Assembly: GCA_050180485.1 (NCBI GenBank)
Contig: JBFXED010000007.1
Span: 1 to 64,000, forward strand
Length of the DNA stretch: 64,000 nucleotides
Reading direction: 5' to 3'
Origin: CADEGL01 sp050180485
GTDB taxonomy: Bacteria > Pseudomonadota > Alphaproteobacteria > CADEGL01
Position numbers and translations under genes: made by a program. The notes below the pieces were generated by a model. It saw nothing but the letters and a program-made list of their open reading frames with translations. It was not told the origin of the DNA and ran no database searches. Below are positions 50,906 through 59,740 of this stretch, in pieces. Position 1 is the stretch's first letter. Each line of letters opens with the position of its first letter.

Positions 50906-52459
50906 TCAGGTGCCCGGGCGGCGGTGGTTGCGGTTCAGGTAAGCCACATAATCGTCGGCTTCCTTCTGAATCCGCTTCTCGTCCCAGCCCATGATGTCGG
51001 CCACGGTTTCCGCCGCCTTGCGTGCGCCCTCGCGGCCTTGGGTCTCGGTCCAGCCGGCGCCCACGCGGCGGCACAGGATATCCACCAGGTTTTGAGGCTG
51101 TTCGTGCTCGGCCGCATGGCGAAGATCGCTCAGCTTGATCTCGGGATAGTGGTTGAGAAGGGCGGGCGAGGACGGATTGTCCGGGAACTTGCGCGGCCGG
51201 TAGTCCAATTCCTTAGGCGCGCCCGAAGGCTTGATCACGGACTGAATACGCCCGGCCAGCTCAATGCCCGCCGAACGGTGGGTGGTCAGCGGCCCCGCCG
51301 TCATGGCGAAGACGTTGGGCATGCCTTCGCCCGAGAAGTCGTGGACCTCGCGCGAGCGAGCGCCCTTGGGCAAATCGGGATCGTAGGTGAGGGGGCGCAC
51401 GCCAGCCCAGGAGTAAAGGACGTCGGAGCGTTTCAACCCGAGGCTCGGCAGCAAATAGTTGGCCTCGTCGAGAAGCCAGTCCATGTCTTCATCCTCGGGT
51501 CGGATGTCGTCGATGTCGCCGTCGTAGACCGTCTCGGTCACGCCCATGTAGTGAAGGCCCTGGCGCCAGGGCACCAGGTAGACCGGCTCCACGCCCTTGC
51601 GGTTCAGTGTGATGACGCCGTAGCCGGCGCACTCTTCCGGCAGACGGATGACGACGTGGACGCCCTTGGTGCCCAGGATGCGCCGCTTCGCCGTGCCGCC
51701 GGCCAGCTTGTTGACCTTGTCGATCCAGATGCCGGCCGTGTTCAGCACCGACTTGGCCGTCACGGTGACGGGTTTCTCCGTACCGGCCGCGTCGGCCAAG
51801 GTCAGCGTCCAGCTTCCGCCCTTGCCTTGCGCCATGCCGGTGACGGGCGTGTAGTTGCGCACCACCGCACCCATGCGCTCGGCATCCAGCGCCATGTCCA
51901 TGCCCACGCGCTCGGCCCAGTCGAACTGGTACTCGCGGAACATGGCAACGCCTTCGAGCTTGTCGAGGTCGCGCAGCCGGCTGAACAGGGGCGAGGCTTT
52001 GGCTTCGCTCGCGTTCAGCCGTTTGTAGTCCAGCGGCGGGTCGGTCGGGCCCAGCGTCTTCAGAACTTTGAAGGCCAGGTCAAGCTGCCACGGGCGGTAG
52101 GCGCCGTTTTTGTAAATCGGAAAGCCGAACTTCACCTGCCGCGTACGCGCCTCCGATGTCTTCACGAACTCGCTGCGCGCGATCATCGCTTGCCGCGTCA
52201 TGCGCAACGCGGTCGAGAGCTTCTTCGGGCTTAGGACGAGATCCCACATGGTTCCGCCGGGCGCCAAATAGCGCAGGCCGCAATGGATCAGACGGGTGGA
52301 GCGGCTCGACGAAGCCGCGGCGATGTCGCCCTTGTCGACCAAGAGGACCGAATAGCCGAGGGCGGCCAGTTGCTGGGCCGCGCTGCAACCGTTGATGCCG
52401 GCGCCGGCGATGGCGACGTCGAATTCGCGGCCCGCGAGGCTGGCCAAAGTCACGCGCAT
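50906..52459 (-). CDS. FAD-dependent glycerol-3-phosphate dehydrogenase (GlpD-like)
   Basis: A 517-residue flavoprotein. The FAD-binding glycine motif is DVAIAGAGINGCSAAQQLAA (about 14-33), followed by SSSRSTRLIHCGLRYL (about 50-65), the GlpD signature with Cys in place of the usual second Gly. A DAO fold follows, and a helical C-terminal domain from about 385 (HAAEHEQPQNLVDILCRRVG) is also typical. It should oxidise sn-glycerol 3-phosphate to dihydroxyacetone phosphate and pass electrons to quinone. No glpK or glpF is nearby, and co-direction with a DapA-like gene is unusual, so a related substrate is possible. GGAG supports ATG 52459. Confidence 0.83.
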   Translation of the reverse strand: MRVTLASLAGREFDVAIAGAGINGCSAAQQLAALGYSVLLVDKGDIAAASSSRSTRLIHCGLRYLAPGGTMWDLVLSPKKLSTALRMTRQAMIARSEFVKTSEARTRQVKFGFPIYKNGAYRPWQLDLAFKVLKTLGPTDPPLDYKRLNASEAKASPLFSRLRDLDKLEGVAMFREYQFDWAERVGMDMALDAERMGAVVRNYTPVTGMAQGKGGSWTLTLADAAGTEKPVTVTAKSVLNTAGIWIDKVNKLAGGTAKRRILGTKGVHVVIRLPEECAGYGVITLNRKGVEPVYLVPWRQGLHYMGVTETVYDGDIDDIRPEDEDMDWLLDEANYLLPSLGLKRSDVLYSWAGVRPLTYDPDLPKGARSREVHDFSGEGMPNVFAMTAGPLTTHRSAGIELAGRIQSVIKPSGAPKELDYRPRKFPDNPSSPALLNHYPEIKLSDLRHAAEHEQPQNLVDILCRRVGAGWTETQGREGARKAAETVADIMGWDEKRIQKEADDYVAYLNRNHRRPGT

Positions 52460-52825
52460 GGGGGGCTCCAAGGGAATGTGATCGTCGGTCGTCGGTGGGA
52501 ATGCTAGCCGACCTGGATCGGCCTCGAAACGCCACCGCCGTTAATTGCAAGGCGATGGAGTTGTCGTTTGCTTGACGGGTTTTAGGCCACCTGTCTAGTA
52601 TTTCCATTCGTGTCCGAGGGGCGGGATTGGCTTGGCTTCGGGCCGCGCTGGTTTGCCCCGTCGAATGGCTTCGGAAATGAAAAGGAGGGCAAAGACCCCC
52701 TGGCCCGAAGTTACGAACGGACGCAACCGTGTCGGCTGTGGAGGCGGCTGGGACGGCCACTGGGATGTCTGGGAGCGCGCCGGGCGGCATGCAACGCCGC
52801 ATCCGGCCTAACGGGGAGAATCCAA
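52460..52825. other. Intergenic region upstream of the ABC transporter operon
   Basis: 366 bases between divergent genes. It contains the sigma-70-like promoter at 52572-52601 and a leader of about 220 bases. The open frame from 52610 into the binding-protein gene is treated as untranslated because it lacks a signal peptide start; no other gene was found. Confidence 0.55.
52572..52601 (+). promoter_or_regulatory. Sigma-70-like promoter of the ABC transporter operon
   Basis: TTGACG (52572-52577) and TAGTAT (52596-52601) with an 18-base spacer. It is the best -35/-10 pair seen in the window and points into the operon starting at 52826. Confidence 0.6.
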
Positions 52826-54406
52826 ATGACCGTGCACGATTCCAACGGCGTTGGCCGTCGTTCATTCTTGAAGGGTGCGGCCGCCGCTGGTGGCATGGCC
52901 GTTGTGACCGGGCCCATGCTGTCGCGCGTGGCGCTGGGCCAGACGCGCGGCGGCACGCTGCGCGCCGCGCTCTTGGGCTTCGGCGTGGTCAATACGCTCG
53001 ATCCGCAGAAGGCCGGCCTGAACTCGGACTTCTTCGTGCTGAACACAATGTTCAACACGCTGGTGAAGTTCGACGGCAACATGAAGATCGTACCGGATCT
53101 GGCCGAGTCGTGGACCAACCCGAATCCCACCACCTACGAGTTCAAGCTGCGCAAGGGCGTGAAGTTCCACGACGGCAACGAGATGACCTCGGACGACGTG
53201 AAGTTCACCATCGAGCGCGTCGCCGCCGAGGCCACCAAATCGCCTAACCGCGCGAAGTTCACGGTCATCGACAAGATTGAGACGCCGGATAAGTACACGG
53301 TGCGCTTCATCACCAAGCAGCCGTTCGTGCCGCTCCTGTCGTTCTTCACCAACACCACGACGGGCGCGCAGATCATCTCGCGCAAGGCGCTCGAGAAGAT
53401 GGGCGACGAAGCGTTCGGCAAGGCGCCGGTCGGCACCGGTGCGTTCAAGTTCAAGGAGTGGAAGCCGGGCGAGAAGGTCGCCTTCGTAGCCCACAAGGAA
53501 TATTTTGAGAAGGGCTTGCCCTACCTCGATGCGGTCGACATCCCGTTGATCCCGGAAGAGCCGTCGGGCATCACGGCCATCCTGGGCGGCCAGATCGATA
53601 TCGCCAGCACGGCGCCTTTCGCCGACGTTCCGAAGTTGCAACAGGACCCGAACATCACGATTTCGAAGATGCCGGGCCTCAACTTCCGCTTTATCCAGCT
53701 CAACATCCAGAAGCCGCCCTTCGACGACGTGCATTTCCGCCGCGCGCTGTCGCTGGCCACCAACCGCGAAGCTATCGTGGCGGCCGCGCTGTTTGGCGAA
53801 GGCAGTCCGATGTGGGGTGCGACGCCGCCCGCCATCTCGTGGGCGTTCGAGAAGAAGCCGCGCGAGCTTTGCGTCTTCAATCCGGAGCGCGCCAAGGCGG
53901 AGCTTGCCAAGTCCAAATACAAGGCCGGCACCGAGGCGTCGGTCATCACTTGGGGTTCGAGCTGGTGGAAGCGCTGGACCGAGATCTTCGTCGCCCAGGT
54001 CAACCAGGTTCTCGGCGTGAAGTTCACGATTGAGGTTACCGAGGCGAACACCGCGTTCTCGCGGTTCCGGACGAACGACATTCAGGCCGAGGCCACGGGC
54101 TGGATCGCGCGTGTGGAGGCTGATGAGTATGTACCGGAATGCTTCCGCACCGGCGGGCCGCGTAACTTCAACAAGTACTCGAATCCGGAAGTCGACAAGC
54201 TGGTCGACGCCAGCCGCGTGGAGTTCGATCAGACCAAGCGCGGCGAACTCTTGAAGAAGGCGGAAGACCTTGTCGTCGAGGAAATGCCCTGCATTTTCAC
54301 TATGAACAACAACGCCCACAACATGTGGACGAAGAAAGTGAAGGGTTTCGTGCCGCTGCCCTCGCAGAGCTTCGGCAACCAGTTCCCGCCGGTCAGCCTC
54401 GGCTAA
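52826..54406 (+). CDS. ABC transporter substrate-binding protein, family 5 (peptide/dipeptide type)
   Basis: A 526-residue periplasmic binding protein. Its N terminus has a twin-arginine signal (GRRSFLKGAAAAGGMAVVTG, about 10-29), so it is likely exported folded. The SBP_bac_5 body includes LDPQKAGLNSDFFVLNTMFN, RKGVKFHDGNEMTSDDVKFT, PVGTGAFKFKEWKPGE and HFRRALSLATNREAIV. The family binds peptides, nickel, glycosides or other solutes; the ligand here is unknown. GGGGAG sets the ATG at 52826. A GC-rich hairpin separates it from the permease genes, which usually yields more binding protein than permease. Confidence 0.9.
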   Translation: MTVHDSNGVGRRSFLKGAAAAGGMAVVTGPMLSRVALGQTRGGTLRAALLGFGVVNTLDPQKAGLNSDFFVLNTMFNTLVKFDGNMKIVPDLAESWTNPNPTTYEFKLRKGVKFHDGNEMTSDDVKFTIERVAAEATKSPNRAKFTVIDKIETPDKYTVRFITKQPFVPLLSFFTNTTTGAQIISRKALEKMGDEAFGKAPVGTGAFKFKEWKPGEKVAFVAHKEYFEKGLPYLDAVDIPLIPEEPSGITAILGGQIDIASTAPFADVPKLQQDPNITISKMPGLNFRFIQLNIQKPPFDDVHFRRALSLATNREAIVAAALFGEGSPMWGATPPAISWAFEKKPRELCVFNPERAKAELAKSKYKAGTEASVITWGSSWWKRWTEIFVAQVNQVLGVKFTIEVTEANTAFSRFRTNDIQAEATGWIARVEADEYVPECFRTGGPRNFNKYSNPEVDKLVDASRVEFDQTKRGELLKKAEDLVVEEMPCIFTMNNNAHNMWTKKVKGFVPLPSQSFGNQFPPVSLG

Positions 54407-54430
54407 CCGCGGATTTCGTATAGGGACAGA

Positions 54431-54454
54431 CCCCGGCGCCCTCGGGCGCCGGGG
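54431..54454 (+). terminator. Intercistronic hairpin after the binding-protein gene
   Basis: CCCCGGCGCC (54431-54440) and GGCGCCGGGG (54445-54454) form a perfect 10-bp stem with loop CTCG, followed by TTGGCTTT. It lies between the binding protein and permease genes and probably acts as partial terminator or mRNA 3' stabiliser. Confidence 0.75.
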
Positions 54455-54478
54455 TTGGCTTTAGAGTAAGAAGCCGCG

Positions 54479-55432
54479 ATGGGCTTTCTTTGGTACTTGA
54501 CGATTCGCATCGGTGGCGCGCTGGCGACCATCGCAGTTGGGTCGTTCCTGATCTTCTTGATCATGCATCTGGCGCCGGGCGATCCGGCGCTGGCGGTGTT
54601 GGGCGAGTCCGCGACACCCGAGACGATTGCCGCTTATCGCGCGGAACATGGCTTGGACGAGCCCGTTCTTGTGCAGTTCTTCATCTGGGCCAAGATGGTC
54701 CTGCAGGGCGATTTGGGCCGCTCCATCGCCCTGGCCGGAAAGTTCCCGATCTCGGATCTTTTGGCCACTCGCTTGCCGATCACGATCTTCATCGGCCTCT
54801 ATGGCTTGGCCATCGCGCTGGTGATATCGCTGATCGCGGGCACCGCCGCCGCGCTGCGTCAGGGCAAGCTGATCGACACGGCGGCCACCGGCATCGCGGT
54901 CTTGGGCATCTCCATGCCTGACTTCTGGTTCAGCTATGTGCTGATCCTTTTCTTTGCGTTATCGCTGGATTGGTTCCCGTCTTACGGCTTTATCCCGCCC
55001 ACGGAATCGATCAGCGGCGCGTTCCACAGTGGCTTCCTGCCAGCGCTGGCCATTGCGGCGCCCATGGCCGGAGTCTTCGCGCGCATCTTGCGCGCTTCGC
55101 TGGTCGAGACGGCGCGGCGCGAATATGTGACCGCCGCGCGCTCCTACGGCTTCGCCGCTCCGTTCGTGTTTATTCACTACATCTTCCGCAACGCCGTCAT
55201 CCCGTTCGTGACGGTCCTGGGCCTCCAGGTGCGCTATCTCCTGGGTGGCGTGGTGATCATCGAGCGCGTCTTCGGCATCTCCGGCATGGGATCGCTGATC
55301 GTCGACGCAGCCTTCGCGCGCGACTATCCGGTCGTTCAGGCCTGCGCGCTCACGTTCCTGACGATTGTGCTGTCGGTCAATCTGATCGTGGATATTGTCT
55401 GCGCCTTGCTCGACCCGCGGAGGACCCGCTGA
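54479..55432 (+). CDS. ABC transporter permease, DppB-like
   Basis: A 317-residue membrane protein with six helices. The N-terminal FLIFLIMHLAPGDPALAVLG and YRAEHGLDEPVLVQFFIW are typical of DppB/OppB. The EAA loop, the contact site for the ATPase, reads RREYVTAARSYGFAAPFVFI near 216-235. With the DppC partner it forms the channel of the importer. It ends two bases before the next gene. Confidence 0.92.
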   Translation: MGFLWYLTIRIGGALATIAVGSFLIFLIMHLAPGDPALAVLGESATPETIAAYRAEHGLDEPVLVQFFIWAKMVLQGDLGRSIALAGKFPISDLLATRLPITIFIGLYGLAIALVISLIAGTAAALRQGKLIDTAATGIAVLGISMPDFWFSYVLILFFALSLDWFPSYGFIPPTESISGAFHSGFLPALAIAAPMAGVFARILRASLVETARREYVTAARSYGFAAPFVFIHYIFRNAVIPFVTVLGLQVRYLLGGVVIIERVFGISGMGSLIVDAAFARDYPVVQACALTFLTIVLSVNLIVDIVCALLDPRRTR

Positions 55433-55433
55433 T

Positions 55434-56294
55434 ATGGCCGCTGTCGCGACATTAAGGGGGTTGGGCCGGGAGTTGCGCCATAATCGCGTGGCTCTGGCCG
55501 GCTTCAGCATCACCATGTTCGTGCTGGTGGCCATCGCTATCGGTCCGTCCTTGTCCCCCTATGACCCGACCGCGATGGACTTCACAGCCATCCTGCAGCC
55601 TCCGTCCTGGGCGCATCCATTCGGGACCAACTCCTTCGGCATGGATGTGCTGACCCGCGTGCTCTATGGCGCCCGGAATTCGCTGATGATCAGCATCGCG
55701 GGCGTGTCGCTCGGCGCCATCGCGGGCACGCTGATAGGCATGACCTCGGCCTACGTGGGCAAGCTTTTCGACGCCGTCGCCATGCGGCTGGTCGATCTTC
55801 TATTCGCGTTCCCGATCTTCGTTCTGGCGTTGATGCTGATGCTGATACTCGGCTTTGGCGTGCAGAACGTAATCGTCGCGATCGCGTTGGTGTACATTCC
55901 GAATTTCGCGCGGTTGTCGCGCAATACGACAATGGTGGTGAAGTCCGAGCCTTACGTGCAGGCGGCGCAGGTGATGGGCCAGCCGCGCATCCGCATCATG
56001 GTGCGCGAAATCCTGCCCAACATTGCGGCACCGCTGTTCGTGCAGTTCACGGTCGGCCTGGCCTTCGCCATCATCATCGAGGCGGGGTTGAGCTTCATTG
56101 GCCTGGGCGTGCAGCCGCCGACGCCGTCGCTTGGCGTCATGATGGCCGACGGCAAGGACTACTTTCATCGCGGTCCCTGGGTGCTGACGCTCACGGGCCT
56201 GGCGCTGATGTTCGCCATTCTGGGCCTCAACCTTTTGGGCGACGGCTTGCGCGACCTGCTCGATCCGCGCCTGCGCCGGAGGGCCGCGGCATGA
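55434..56294 (+). CDS. ABC transporter permease, DppC-like
   Basis: A 286-residue membrane protein with about six helices. It has the DppC pattern RHNRVALAGFSITMFVLVAI, HPFGTNSFGMDVLTRVLYGA near 60-79 and the EAA loop EPYVQAAQVMGQPRIRIMVR near 172-191, ending NLLGDGLRDLLDPRLRRR. GGAGG lies 14 bases upstream of ATG 55434. Partner of the preceding permease. It overlaps the next gene by ATGA. Confidence 0.92.
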   Translation: MAAVATLRGLGRELRHNRVALAGFSITMFVLVAIAIGPSLSPYDPTAMDFTAILQPPSWAHPFGTNSFGMDVLTRVLYGARNSLMISIAGVSLGAIAGTLIGMTSAYVGKLFDAVAMRLVDLLFAFPIFVLALMLMLILGFGVQNVIVAIALVYIPNFARLSRNTTMVVKSEPYVQAAQVMGQPRIRIMVREILPNIAAPLFVQFTVGLAFAIIIEAGLSFIGLGVQPPTPSLGVMMADGKDYFHRGPWVLTLTGLALMFAILGLNLLGDGLRDLLDPRLRRRAAA

Positions 56295-57280
56295 GCGAAG
56301 CGACTCTCACCGTCCGGAATCTGGCCACCGGCTTCAAGATGGGCGGCCGCGTGATGAACGTGGTGCGCGAGGTCAATCTCGAGGTGCGCAAGGGCGAGAT
56401 GCTCGGGCTCATCGGCGAATCGGGATCGGGCAAGACGGTCACGGGCATGTCGGTTCTGCGTCTGTTGCCGGAGAACGCGGTGACCGAGGCCGATACGCTC
56501 GACTTCCAGGGGATCGACCTTCTCTCGCTTTCGGCCGAGCAGTTCCGCGAGTTGCGCGGCACGCGCCTGGCCATGGTGTTCCAGGATCCGGTGGGCGCCT
56601 TCAACCCGGCCAAGAAGATCAGCTGGCATCTGCGCCAGGTGTTCGAGCGCGCGGGCACCAAGTCGCCGGCGCACGCCGAGCGCGCCAAGAACTGGCGCGC
56701 CTCGGCCATCAAACTGTTGGCCGATGTGGGTATCCCGCACGGCGCCAATGTCATGCGCCAGTATCCGCATCAGCTTTCGGGCGGAATGCTTCAGCGCACG
56801 CTGATCGCCATGGTGCTGGTGTTCGAGCCCGAACTGATCGTCGCCGATGAACCCACGACCAACCTGGACAACATCGTCGAGCGGCAGATCCTGCGCCTGT
56901 TCCGCGACCTGCAAAAGCGTCTCGACTGCGCCTTTCTGTTCGTGACCCACGATATGACGATCGCAGCCATGCTGTGCGACCGCATCGCCGTGATGTACGC
57001 GGGCAACATCGTCGAGATCGGTCCGACCAAGCAGATCTTCTCGGACCCGAAGCATCCCTACACCCAGGGGCTTTTGGCCTCGGCGCTGGCGCTCGACAAG
57101 AAGACCGAGCGGTTGCAGGAAATTCCGGGCGAGTTGCCCAATCCCGGCAACCTACCGCCGGGCTGTCTGTTCGAGCCGCGCTGCAAGTTCGCCAAGGCCG
57201 AATGCCGTGCGAAGCCGCCGGCCATGGTCGATGTGGGAGGGGCGCGCGACGTTCGTTGCGTTCTGTACGGCCATGGTTGA
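56291..57280 (+). CDS. ABC transporter ATP-binding protein, DppD-like
   Basis: A 329-residue ATPase. Walker A GESGSGKTVTG (about 42-52), signature LSGGMLQRTLIAMVL (about 162-176), Walker B LIVADEPTTNLDN (about 184-196) and the H-loop FVTHDMTIAAM. The C-terminal oligopeptide-importer extension has Cys residues in GCLFEPRCKFAKAEC (about 295-309), often an Fe-S or metal site in this family. The D-loop reads TTNLDN rather than TTALDV. It overlaps the next gene by eight bases. Confidence 0.93.
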   Translation: MSEATLTVRNLATGFKMGGRVMNVVREVNLEVRKGEMLGLIGESGSGKTVTGMSVLRLLPENAVTEADTLDFQGIDLLSLSAEQFRELRGTRLAMVFQDPVGAFNPAKKISWHLRQVFERAGTKSPAHAERAKNWRASAIKLLADVGIPHGANVMRQYPHQLSGGMLQRTLIAMVLVFEPELIVADEPTTNLDNIVERQILRLFRDLQKRLDCAFLFVTHDMTIAAMLCDRIAVMYAGNIVEIGPTKQIFSDPKHPYTQGLLASALALDKKTERLQEIPGELPNPGNLPPGCLFEPRCKFAKAECRAKPPAMVDVGGARDVRCVLYGHG

Positions 57281-58277
57281 GAAGGCGGCCCCGGTGGACA
57301 AGAACACGCCGCTTCTGTCGGTGCGCGACCTTCTGGTGCGCTTCAAATTGCGCGATGGCTTGAGTGCTGCGCTTTCGCGCGGCCCGTCCTACCTCAAGGC
57401 CGTGGACGAGATCAGCTTCGACGTCGGCCGCGGTGAGGTCTTAGGGCTGGTCGGCGAATCCGGCAGCGGCAAGACCACCATTGGCAAGGCGATCCTGCGC
57501 CTCTACGAACCCGAGAGCGGTTCCATCGTGGTCAACGGCGTGGACATCACGCGCATGGGCGACCGCGCGTTGAAGCGTTACCGGCGTGACCTGCAGATGG
57601 TATTCCAGGATCCGCTCTCCTCGCTCAATCCGCGCCATACCGTGCGGACCTCGCTGCGTACGCCGCTCTTGCTCCACAAGATCTGCCCGCCGAACGAGGT
57701 GGAGAAGCGCATCGACGAGGCGCTGACCCGCGCCGGCCTGTCGCCCATCTTCAAGGCGCGTTATCCGCACGAGCTTTCGGGCGGCCAGCTCCAGCGCGTG
57801 GCCATCGCCCGTGCGCTGACCATGTCGCCCGGCCTGGTCGTGGCGGACGAACCCGTGTCCAAGCTGGACGTCTCGGTCCGTGCGCAGATCCTGAACCTGT
57901 TCAAGGACCTGCAGACGAAGTTCGGCATCTCGATCATTTTCATCACCCACGACCTGCGCGTGGCGCGCTATCTCTGCCACCGCATCGGCGTGATGTATTT
58001 CGGCAAGCTGGTCGAGATCGCGCCGGTCGAGGAACTGTTCACGGCGCCGAAGCACCCCTGCACCAAGGCGCTGCTCGGCACGGTTGGCGCCGAGGGCGAA
58101 AGCCTGGATGGCGCGCAGGTGGCGGGCGAGGCGTTCAATCCGGCCGCCGACACCACGGGCTGCCGCTACTACGCCCGTTGCCCCATGCGGGTCGAGCGCT
58201 GCAAGACGGCGCACCCGCCGATGGAAACGATCAAGCCCGGCCACGACATCGCCTGCTACGAGTGGCGCCGGAGCTGA
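57273..58277 (+). CDS. ABC transporter ATP-binding protein, DppF-like
   Basis: A 334-residue ATPase, partner of the preceding one. Walker A GESGSGKTTIGKAIL (about 60-74), signature LSGGQLQRVAIARAL (about 168-182), Walker B LVVADEPVSKLDVSV (about 189-203), and a C-terminal extension with CRYYARCPMRVERCKT, again Cys-rich. ATG 57273 overlaps the previous stop; an earlier in-frame ATG lies inside dppD. Together the five genes encode a complete family-5 importer. Confidence 0.93.
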   Translation: MVEKAAPVDKNTPLLSVRDLLVRFKLRDGLSAALSRGPSYLKAVDEISFDVGRGEVLGLVGESGSGKTTIGKAILRLYEPESGSIVVNGVDITRMGDRALKRYRRDLQMVFQDPLSSLNPRHTVRTSLRTPLLLHKICPPNEVEKRIDEALTRAGLSPIFKARYPHELSGGQLQRVAIARALTMSPGLVVADEPVSKLDVSVRAQILNLFKDLQTKFGISIIFITHDLRVARYLCHRIGVMYFGKLVEIAPVEELFTAPKHPCTKALLGTVGAEGESLDGAQVAGEAFNPAADTTGCRYYARCPMRVERCKTAHPPMETIKPGHDIACYEWRRS

Positions 58278-58297
58278 GTGTCTCCGACTCGGTGGGC

Positions 58298-59038
58298 GTG
58301 GGTAAAACGCTCGCGGGTCAACGCGTCGTCCTGATCGGTGCTTCCACCGGAATCGGTTTGGCCACGGCCAAGGCGGCGCTGACTGCCGACGCCAAGGTCG
58401 TCATCGCCGCGCGGTCGGTCGAACGGCTGGATCGGGCCTGGAATGCGCTGGACCGCAAGGTCGAGGCCTTCCGCCTGGATGCGACCGAGGAGCATTCCGT
58501 GGCGGCGTTCCTCGCGCGCATGGAAGCCTTTGATCATTTGGCCGTGTTCGTGCCGACAGCGCCCTCGGCCAAGATACGCTCCCAGCTTGGCGCGTTCCTG
58601 GAGACGCCGCCCGAGGCATTCGAGGCCGTGCTCCGCAACAAATTCCTGCCCCAGCTTTATGCCGCCCGCCACGGCGCCAAGCGTATCGCGCCGGGCGGCT
58701 CGCTCCTGTTCGTGACCGGCCAGGCGCACCGAAAATCCCTGCCAGGCTATGCCGCCAGCGCCGCAGCCAACGGCGCGACGGAAGCGCTGGTGCGGACGCT
58801 GGCGGTCGAGCTCGCGCCCGTGCGCGTCAATGCGATCGCGCCGGGCCTGGTGGAAACGGATATCCTGCGCGCGGCTCCCGAGGCGTTCCGCCGCGCGACA
58901 GCCGAAAAAGTCGCGCGCCATCCCGTGCCGCGCTGGGGCACGCCCGAGGAAACGGCGGATGGGATCCTGTTGCTAATGGCCAATCGTTTCGTGACCGGCA
59001 CCGTGCTTGAATTGGACGGCGGAATGAAGCTCACTTGA
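58298..59038 (+). CDS. SDR family oxidoreductase (first of two sister genes)
   Basis: A 246-residue short-chain dehydrogenase. Cofactor motif LIGASTGIGLATAK near 12-25, with Arg in IAARSVERL suggesting NADP. The usual NNAG is replaced by FVPTAPSAKI, and the active-site Tyr/Lys pair is missing: FVTGQAHRKSLPGYAASAAA has Tyr but Ala/Ala where the YxxxK Lys should be. So it may use another mechanism or be inactive. It shares GQAHRKSLP and RVNAIAPGLVET with the SDR at 59741. The start is GTG 58298 or 58292; the frame runs back into dppF. Confidence 0.8.
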   Translation: MGKTLAGQRVVLIGASTGIGLATAKAALTADAKVVIAARSVERLDRAWNALDRKVEAFRLDATEEHSVAAFLARMEAFDHLAVFVPTAPSAKIRSQLGAFLETPPEAFEAVLRNKFLPQLYAARHGAKRIAPGGSLLFVTGQAHRKSLPGYAASAAANGATEALVRTLAVELAPVRVNAIAPGLVETDILRAAPEAFRRATAEKVARHPVPRWGTPEETADGILLLMANRFVTGTVLELDGGMKLT

Positions 59039-59066
59039 GCCGTCCGTGAAACCGGGAGAGTGGTTC

Positions 59067-59732
59067 ATGCGCCGTTCACTGCCGCCGTTCGCGCTTCTCG
59101 CGCTTTTCGCGCTGGCCTTGGCGACTGTGCCCGCATCTGCTCAAACGCCGCCCACTGTCGTCTCCTTCAACGACATGACGGCTGGCCAACCCCCGCTGGG
59201 TTTCACGACAGGTCTCGGCGGAACGGGGGCGTCCTCGATCTGGCGCATCGAGGACGATCCGCGTGCGCCGCGCGGCAAGGTGCTGGTTCAGAAAAGTACC
59301 GACAGCAGTAGCCTGCGCTATCCGATCTGTATGTATGACGGCATCCGCACGCTCAATACGGACGTGACGGTCTCCTTTAATACCGTCTCGGGCAGGATCG
59401 ACCAGGTCGCGGGCATCGCCCTGCGCGTCACCGACGAGGGCAATTATTATCTCGCGCGCGCCAGCGCGAAGGACAACGCGGTCACCTTGTCCCGCTTCGT
59501 CGGCGGAAGCGGCTCGGATTTGACATCGGCCTCGATCAAGGTGCCCGCGGGGACATGGCAAACGCTGCGCTTCAAGGTCGACCGCGAACGGTTGACCGTC
59601 TATCTCAATGGCCAGCAGGTCATCGACTGGTCGGACAACCGTCATACGCGCGAAGGCCGCGTCGGTCTGTGGACGCGCGCGGATGCCGTCACGATGTTCG
59701 ACGACCTGTCGATCATCGTCATGCGCAACTAG
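59067..59732 (+). CDS. Secreted LamG/DUF1080-like concanavalin-fold protein
   Basis: A 221-residue exported protein. Signal peptide about 1-26 (RRSLPPFALLALFALALATV, cleavage after ASAQ). The mature chain is one beta-sandwich of the DUF1080/LamG type: GIALRVTDEGNYYLARASAK, VPAGTWQTLRFKVDRERLTV then YLNGQQVIDWSDN and GRVGLWTRADAVTMFDDLSI. Such domains bind or hydrolyse glycans or keto-sugars; no catalytic residues are evident. GGGAGAG supports ATG 59067. It sits between two sister SDR genes inside the operon, eight bases before the next one. Confidence 0.78.
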   Translation: MRRSLPPFALLALFALALATVPASAQTPPTVVSFNDMTAGQPPLGFTTGLGGTGASSIWRIEDDPRAPRGKVLVQKSTDSSSLRYPICMYDGIRTLNTDVTVSFNTVSGRIDQVAGIALRVTDEGNYYLARASAKDNAVTLSRFVGGSGSDLTSASIKVPAGTWQTLRFKVDRERLTVYLNGQQVIDWSDNRHTREGRVGLWTRADAVTMFDDLSIIVMRN

Positions 59733-59740
59733 GGGCCGCG

